This document shows positions 61,012 through 64,000 of a stretch of 64,000 bases of DNA, one piece after another. Every line of letters begins with the position of its first letter. The first letter of the stretch is position 1. Below the pieces are notes generated by a model that saw nothing but the letters and a program-made list of their open reading frames with translations, was not told where the DNA came from and searched no databases. The stretch is taken from NCBI RefSeq assembly GCF_034044635.1, contig NZ_JAXCLX010000001.1, positions 1,364,001-1,428,000 of the forward strand, given 5' to 3'. Made by a program: the position numbers and the translations under genes. Source of the DNA: Dongia rigui. Lineage in GTDB: Bacteria > Pseudomonadota > Alphaproteobacteria > Dongiales > Dongiaceae.

Positions 61012-62328
61012 ATGAGGCCGGAACCGCTGGAACGGAGCGAAGCTGAGCTACGCCCGGCGGAAATTGCGGCCGCCGAGGGAGGCTCGCTCACGCGCGCCTT
61101 CACGCTGCTCGCCCGCGATCTGGTGACGGACGCACCCACCATCCGGCCCCAGACGACCGGTGCCAAGGTGCTGGACCTCTTCCGCTCCAACAACGCGCTG
61201 CCGCTGGTGGCGGTCACCGATGCCGACGGCATCGTCTATGGCGCGGTCGAACGCGACCGGCTGCTCTCGGTCTTTGCCCAGCCCTTGTGGTTCGACGTCT
61301 ATTTCAAGCGCCCGATCCTGGCGCTCATGAACCGCCAGCCGCTGGTCGTTGATGAGGCGACGCCGCTCGATGAGATCAAGCGCCTCATCACCGCCGATTA
61401 TCCTGACGCCATCCAGGCCGGCTTCCTGGTCACCCGCCGCGGCCGCTTCAGCGGCATCGGCACGATGGGCAAGCTCCTTGAACTCACCGTCGAGCAGACG
61501 CAAAAGCGCATCGTCGAGCTCGATGAGGCACGCCACGCCGCGGAATTCGCCGCCAGTTCCCGCGCCCGCTTCCTCGCCACGATGAGCCATGAACTGCGGA
61601 CGCCGCTCAACGCCATCATCGGCTTTTCCGAATTGCTGCTGGGTCTTCCCGGCGCCGGGCGCGACGCGCCGCAGCTCCCCGATTACATCGGCGACATCGG
61701 CCAGAGCGGCAAGCATCTTCTCGGCCTCATCAACGACATCCTCGATTATTCGAAGCTAGAGGCCGGCGCCCTCACCCTCAACGCCCATGAATTCGAACTG
61801 ACCGAGATGCTGCATTCGGCCGTCGGTGTCGCGCGCGGCCAGGCGGCGGCGCGTGACGTGAAGCTGGAGCTTGATCCCATGCCGCGCCTGCAGATGCTGG
61901 CGGACGAGCGGCGCCTCCGGCAGGTGGTGATCAACCTCATCTCCAACGCGATCAAGTTCTCGAAGCCCGGTTCGACCGTTACCTTGCGCGCCCATTGCGA
62001 CCTGGCCGGGGCACCGGTGATCGAAATCGTCGACCGCGGCGTCGGCATCGCCGCCGAGGATCTCGAACGCGTGTTCGAGCCCTTCGTGCAGGTCGAAAGC
62101 CACTTGAACCGCAAGAACGAGGGCACGGGGCTGGGCCTGCCGCTGTCGCGCCAAATCATGAGCCTCCATGGCGGCACGCTGCATCTCGAATCCGACCTCG
62201 GCGCCGGCACGGTGGCGGTGATGATCCTGCCGCCGCAGATCCTGATCGACGGTCAGCCGATCGAACTGCCCGCCGCTACTCGCCCACCTGAAGCAGCAGA
62301 CCCAGCTTGCGCGCCTTTGCAAAACTGA
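61012..62328 (+). CDS. CBS-domain sensor histidine kinase
   Basis: A 438-residue cytoplasmic kinase. Two CBS-like units span residues about 35-155 (LARDLVTDAPTIRPQTTGAKV; FKRPILALMNRQPLVVDEAT). HisKA has SHELRTPLNAIIGFSELL with His193, and HATPase_c has LISNAIKFSKPG, DRGVGIA and EGTGLGLPLS. There are no membrane segments. CBS pairs often bind adenosyl ligands, so an energy or nucleotide signal is possible. Start ATG 61012 follows AAGGTGG; ATG 60991 is possible. No response regulator is next to it. The end overlaps the convergent ABC gene by 53 bp. Confidence 0.88.
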   Translation: MRPEPLERSEAELRPAEIAAAEGGSLTRAFTLLARDLVTDAPTIRPQTTGAKVLDLFRSNNALPLVAVTDADGIVYGAVERDRLLSVFAQPLWFDVYFKRPILALMNRQPLVVDEATPLDEIKRLITADYPDAIQAGFLVTRRGRFSGIGTMGKLLELTVEQTQKRIVELDEARHAAEFAASSRARFLATMSHELRTPLNAIIGFSELLLGLPGAGRDAPQLPDYIGDIGQSGKHLLGLINDILDYSKLEAGALTLNAHEFELTEMLHSAVGVARGQAAARDVKLELDPMPRLQMLADERRLRQVVINLISNAIKFSKPGSTVTLRAHCDLAGAPVIEIVDRGVGIAAEDLERVFEPFVQVESHLNRKNEGTGLGLPLSRQIMSLHGGTLHLESDLGAGTVAVMILPPQILIDGQPIELPAATRPPEAADPACAPLQN

Positions 62329-63073
62329 TCAGATAGATCCCGACGCCGATCAGGCAAAGAAGGCCGTTCAAGGCCAGGGCCGCGGCGAAATGATCCCAGC
62401 GAAACACCTGGTGGAACAGCATCTCGCGCATGCCTTCGAAGACATGGGTCGAAGGCAGGGCGAACGCGATCACCTGCGCCCAGCCGGGCAGGACCGTCAC
62501 CGGGTAATAGACGCAAGAGAACGGCGCCAGCAGGAAGACGAGGAACCACGCCATGTTCTCGGCCGCCAGGCCATAGCGCAGGATCATGGCGGTGACGATC
62601 AGCCCCAAGGCGCAGCCCATGATCAGGAGGTTGAAGAAGAAGGCGAGCAGCGGGATCCCCAGCGTGAAGATCGAGAAGTGATAGAAGGGGATGGCCAGCA
62701 GCATCGCCGGCAGCACGCCGATGACGGCGCGCACGAAGGACATGGCGACGAGCGAGATGATGTGCTCAAGCGGTGTCAGCGGCGAGCAATAAAGATTGGC
62801 CAGGTTGCGCGACCACAGCTCTTCCAGAAACGAGAGCGAGAACCCGAGTTGCCCGCGAAACAGCACGTCCCACAGCATGACGCCGGCGATGAGCACACCG
62901 AATGCGTTCGCCACATAGGATGAATTGGTGGCAAGAAACTGGGAGAGGAAACCCCAGATCACCATCTGCATGGTTGGCCAATACGCCATCTCGACAATGC
63001 GCGGCCAGGACCGCCGCATGACATAAAAATGCCGCTGGCACATGGCGCCCACACGGGCGAAGGAGAAGGTCAT
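62276..63073 (-). CDS. ABC-2 type transporter permease
   Basis: A 265-residue permease with six predicted helices. VIWGFLSQFLATNSSYVANAF, the FLEELWSRNLANLYCSPLTPLEHI element and MAWFLVFLLAPFSCVYYPVTVLPG are typical of the ABC-2 (DrrB/YadH-like) group. It pairs with the ATPase gene upstream (63216-63977). The substrate, perhaps a drug or lipid/polysaccharide precursor, is unknown. Its last 53 bp overlap, on the opposite strand, the 3' end of the CBS-HK gene. Confidence 0.92.
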   Translation of the reverse strand: MTFSFARVGAMCQRHFYVMRRSWPRIVEMAYWPTMQMVIWGFLSQFLATNSSYVANAFGVLIAGVMLWDVLFRGQLGFSLSFLEELWSRNLANLYCSPLTPLEHIISLVAMSFVRAVIGVLPAMLLAIPFYHFSIFTLGIPLLAFFFNLLIMGCALGLIVTAMILRYGLAAENMAWFLVFLLAPFSCVYYPVTVLPGWAQVIAFALPSTHVFEGMREMLFHQVFRWDHFAAALALNGLLCLIGVGIYLISFAKARKLGLLLQVGE

Positions 63074-63080
63074 GACAAAG

Positions 63081-63190
63081 CGCCCCTCACCCCGACCCTC
63101 TCCCCGCTATCGCGGGGCGAGGGAGTTGTCGCCGAGTTCTGCCTTAAGCCCCTCGCCCCGCTTGCGGGGAGAGGGGTTGGGGTGAGGGGG
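63081..63190. repeat. Palindromic repeat family B, copy 2
   Basis: Left arm about 63081-63123 and right arm about 63149-63189 are largely complementary; each also holds its own CCCCGC-(4)-GCGGGG dyad. The spacer is GTTGTCGCCGAGTTCTGCCT-like. It lies in the 142-bp gap between the ABC ATPase and permease genes, inside a likely operon. Confidence 0.78.
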
Positions 63191-63215
63191 AGCGACTGCG
63201 CGAACTTTGCCATCC

Positions 63216-63977
63216 TCACACCTCCGCCTTCGCCGGTTCGCCGCTGCGGCGATCGCGCGCGATGTCGAGGAAGACTTCTTCGAGATTCTGGCGGCCGAAG
63301 CGATAGATGAGATCGTCCGGCGTGCCGCGATCGACGATCTTGCCCTTCCTGAGCATCAACACCTCATGCGCCAGGCGCTCGACCTCGTTCATGTTGTGGG
63401 ACGCGAGCAGAATGGCGGCACCGGATTGGCGCTGATAGCTCTCCAAGTAGTGACGCACCCAGTCTGCCGTGTCGGGGTCCAACGACGCGGTAGGCTCGTC
63501 GAGCAGCAGCAGTTCCGGGCGATTGAGCAGCGCCTTGCCCAGGGCCACCCGTGTCTTCTGCCCGGCCGAAAGCGACCCGGTCTTGCGGTCGAGCAAGGCG
63601 CCGAGATCCAGGGCCGCCGCAATTTCCTTGATGCGCGTGGCGACATCCTTGATGCCATAGAGCTTCCCGAAGACGATGAGGTTCTCGCGCGCCGACAGAC
63701 GGTGCGGCAAATCGACATAGGGGGAGGAGAAATTCATCCGCCCCAGCACCTTGTGGCGGTGCCTGGCGATGTCGAGGCCAAAGAGCGAGATGCGCCCGGC
63801 GGTCGGCACCAGCAATCCCAGCAGCATCGAGATGGTGGTGGTCTTGCCGGCGCCATTGCCGCCCAGCAAGGCCACGGTTTGCCCCGCCGCCACGGAAAAA
63901 GTGAGGCCGTCCACGGCCTTAAGATCGCCAAAGCGTTTCTGAAGCTGATCCACGTCAATGATGGGCTGGGAAAGCAT
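63216..63977 (-). CDS. ABC transporter ATP-binding protein
   Basis: A 253-residue ABC ATPase. Walker A is GGNGAGKTT, the Q-loop region is NFSSPYVDLPHRLSARENL, the signature is LSAGQKTRVALGKALL and Walker B is LLLLDEPTASLD. A C-terminal tail (RRSGEPAKAEV) is unique. It energises the ABC-2 permease at 62276. ATG 63977 begins MLSQPIIDVDQLQKRFG. The gene is complete; the 23 bases to the window end hold nothing recognisable. Confidence 0.94.
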   Translation of the reverse strand: MLSQPIIDVDQLQKRFGDLKAVDGLTFSVAAGQTVALLGGNGAGKTTTISMLLGLLVPTAGRISLFGLDIARHRHKVLGRMNFSSPYVDLPHRLSARENLIVFGKLYGIKDVATRIKEIAAALDLGALLDRKTGSLSAGQKTRVALGKALLNRPELLLLDEPTASLDPDTADWVRHYLESYQRQSGAAILLASHNMNEVERLAHEVLMLRKGKIVDRGTPDDLIYRFGRQNLEEVFLDIARDRRSGEPAKAEV

Positions 63978-64000
63978 GTTAAGGCTCGGGCCCCAAGGGA

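Noticed and set aside
1-64000. tRNA or rRNA genes and CRISPR arrays
   Set aside because: I looked for T-loop sequences, rRNA-like stretches and regularly spaced direct repeats on both strands and found none that hold up.

Overview
The window is GC-rich chromosomal DNA from an alphaproteobacterium. It is most likely a member of the Rhodospirillales or a neighbouring order, but I cannot name a genus from sequence alone. The pointers are: a complete System I cytochrome c maturation set (ccmA-I); a class I lysyl-tRNA synthetase; an xseB-ispA-tlyA gene order; late cobalamin genes (cobC/cobS/cobT); two single-domain PAS_5-type proteins; and long GC-rich palindromic intergenic repeats. I recognise no rRNA, tRNA, CRISPR array, prophage or complete insertion sequence.

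Layout. 1-14.6 kb: end of a patatin-like protein, a LysE exporter, small cupin, zinc-ribbon and lipoprotein genes, an SDR, a cation diffusion facilitator, pdxH, a glycine-zipper lipoprotein, a CbpA-like co-chaperone, an EamA exporter divergent from a LysR regulator, a 29-codon membrane peptide gene, an SRAP DNA-repair protein, a second LysR, a monooxygenase/DUF2798 pair, a PAS protein and three small secreted proteins. 14.6-21.6 kb: a coupled lipid-kinase/IMPase-type phosphatase pair, stress and fasciclin proteins, an iron-permease-family protein, then fabI-aroC and a second PAS protein. 21.6-34.3 kb: a minus-strand cluster xseB-ispA-MATE-tlyA-rRNA methyltransferase, a histone-deacetylase-like protein, LprI/DUF423, an enoyl-CoA hydratase with an MBL hydrolase, a DUF4344 protein and a tandem pair of membrane-anchored EEP-fold proteins, the second of which has lost key residues. 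34.4-48.6 kb: lysK, a diguanylate cyclase with a FecR-domain protein carrying an Asp/Ala/Gly tail, pmbA, and the ccm locus, which is interrupted after ccmB by an OmpA-type lipoprotein gene. 48.7-64 kb: a large hybrid sensor kinase, cysQ, a Sua5-type tRNA modification enzyme, a YgjP-type metallopeptidase, an Ada-like protein lacking its sensor domain, a VOC protein, a DUF559 endonuclease-fold gene between two inverted palindromic elements, cobC-cobS divergent from cobT, a YcaQ/AlkX-like protein, a CBS-domain histidine kinase and an ABC-2 transporter.

Most of the window is housekeeping and envelope biology. The two coherent pathway blocks are haem handling/cytochrome c maturation (ccm) and the end of B12 assembly (cobS, cobC, cobT). 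The least conventional signals are: the three families of long palindromic repeats, above all the DUF559 gene held between two inverted copies of family A; the degenerate EEP paralogue; the missing dxs in an otherwise standard isoprenoid cluster; the FecR protein with its low-complexity acidic tail beside a diguanylate cyclase; and several very small secreted or membrane proteins.
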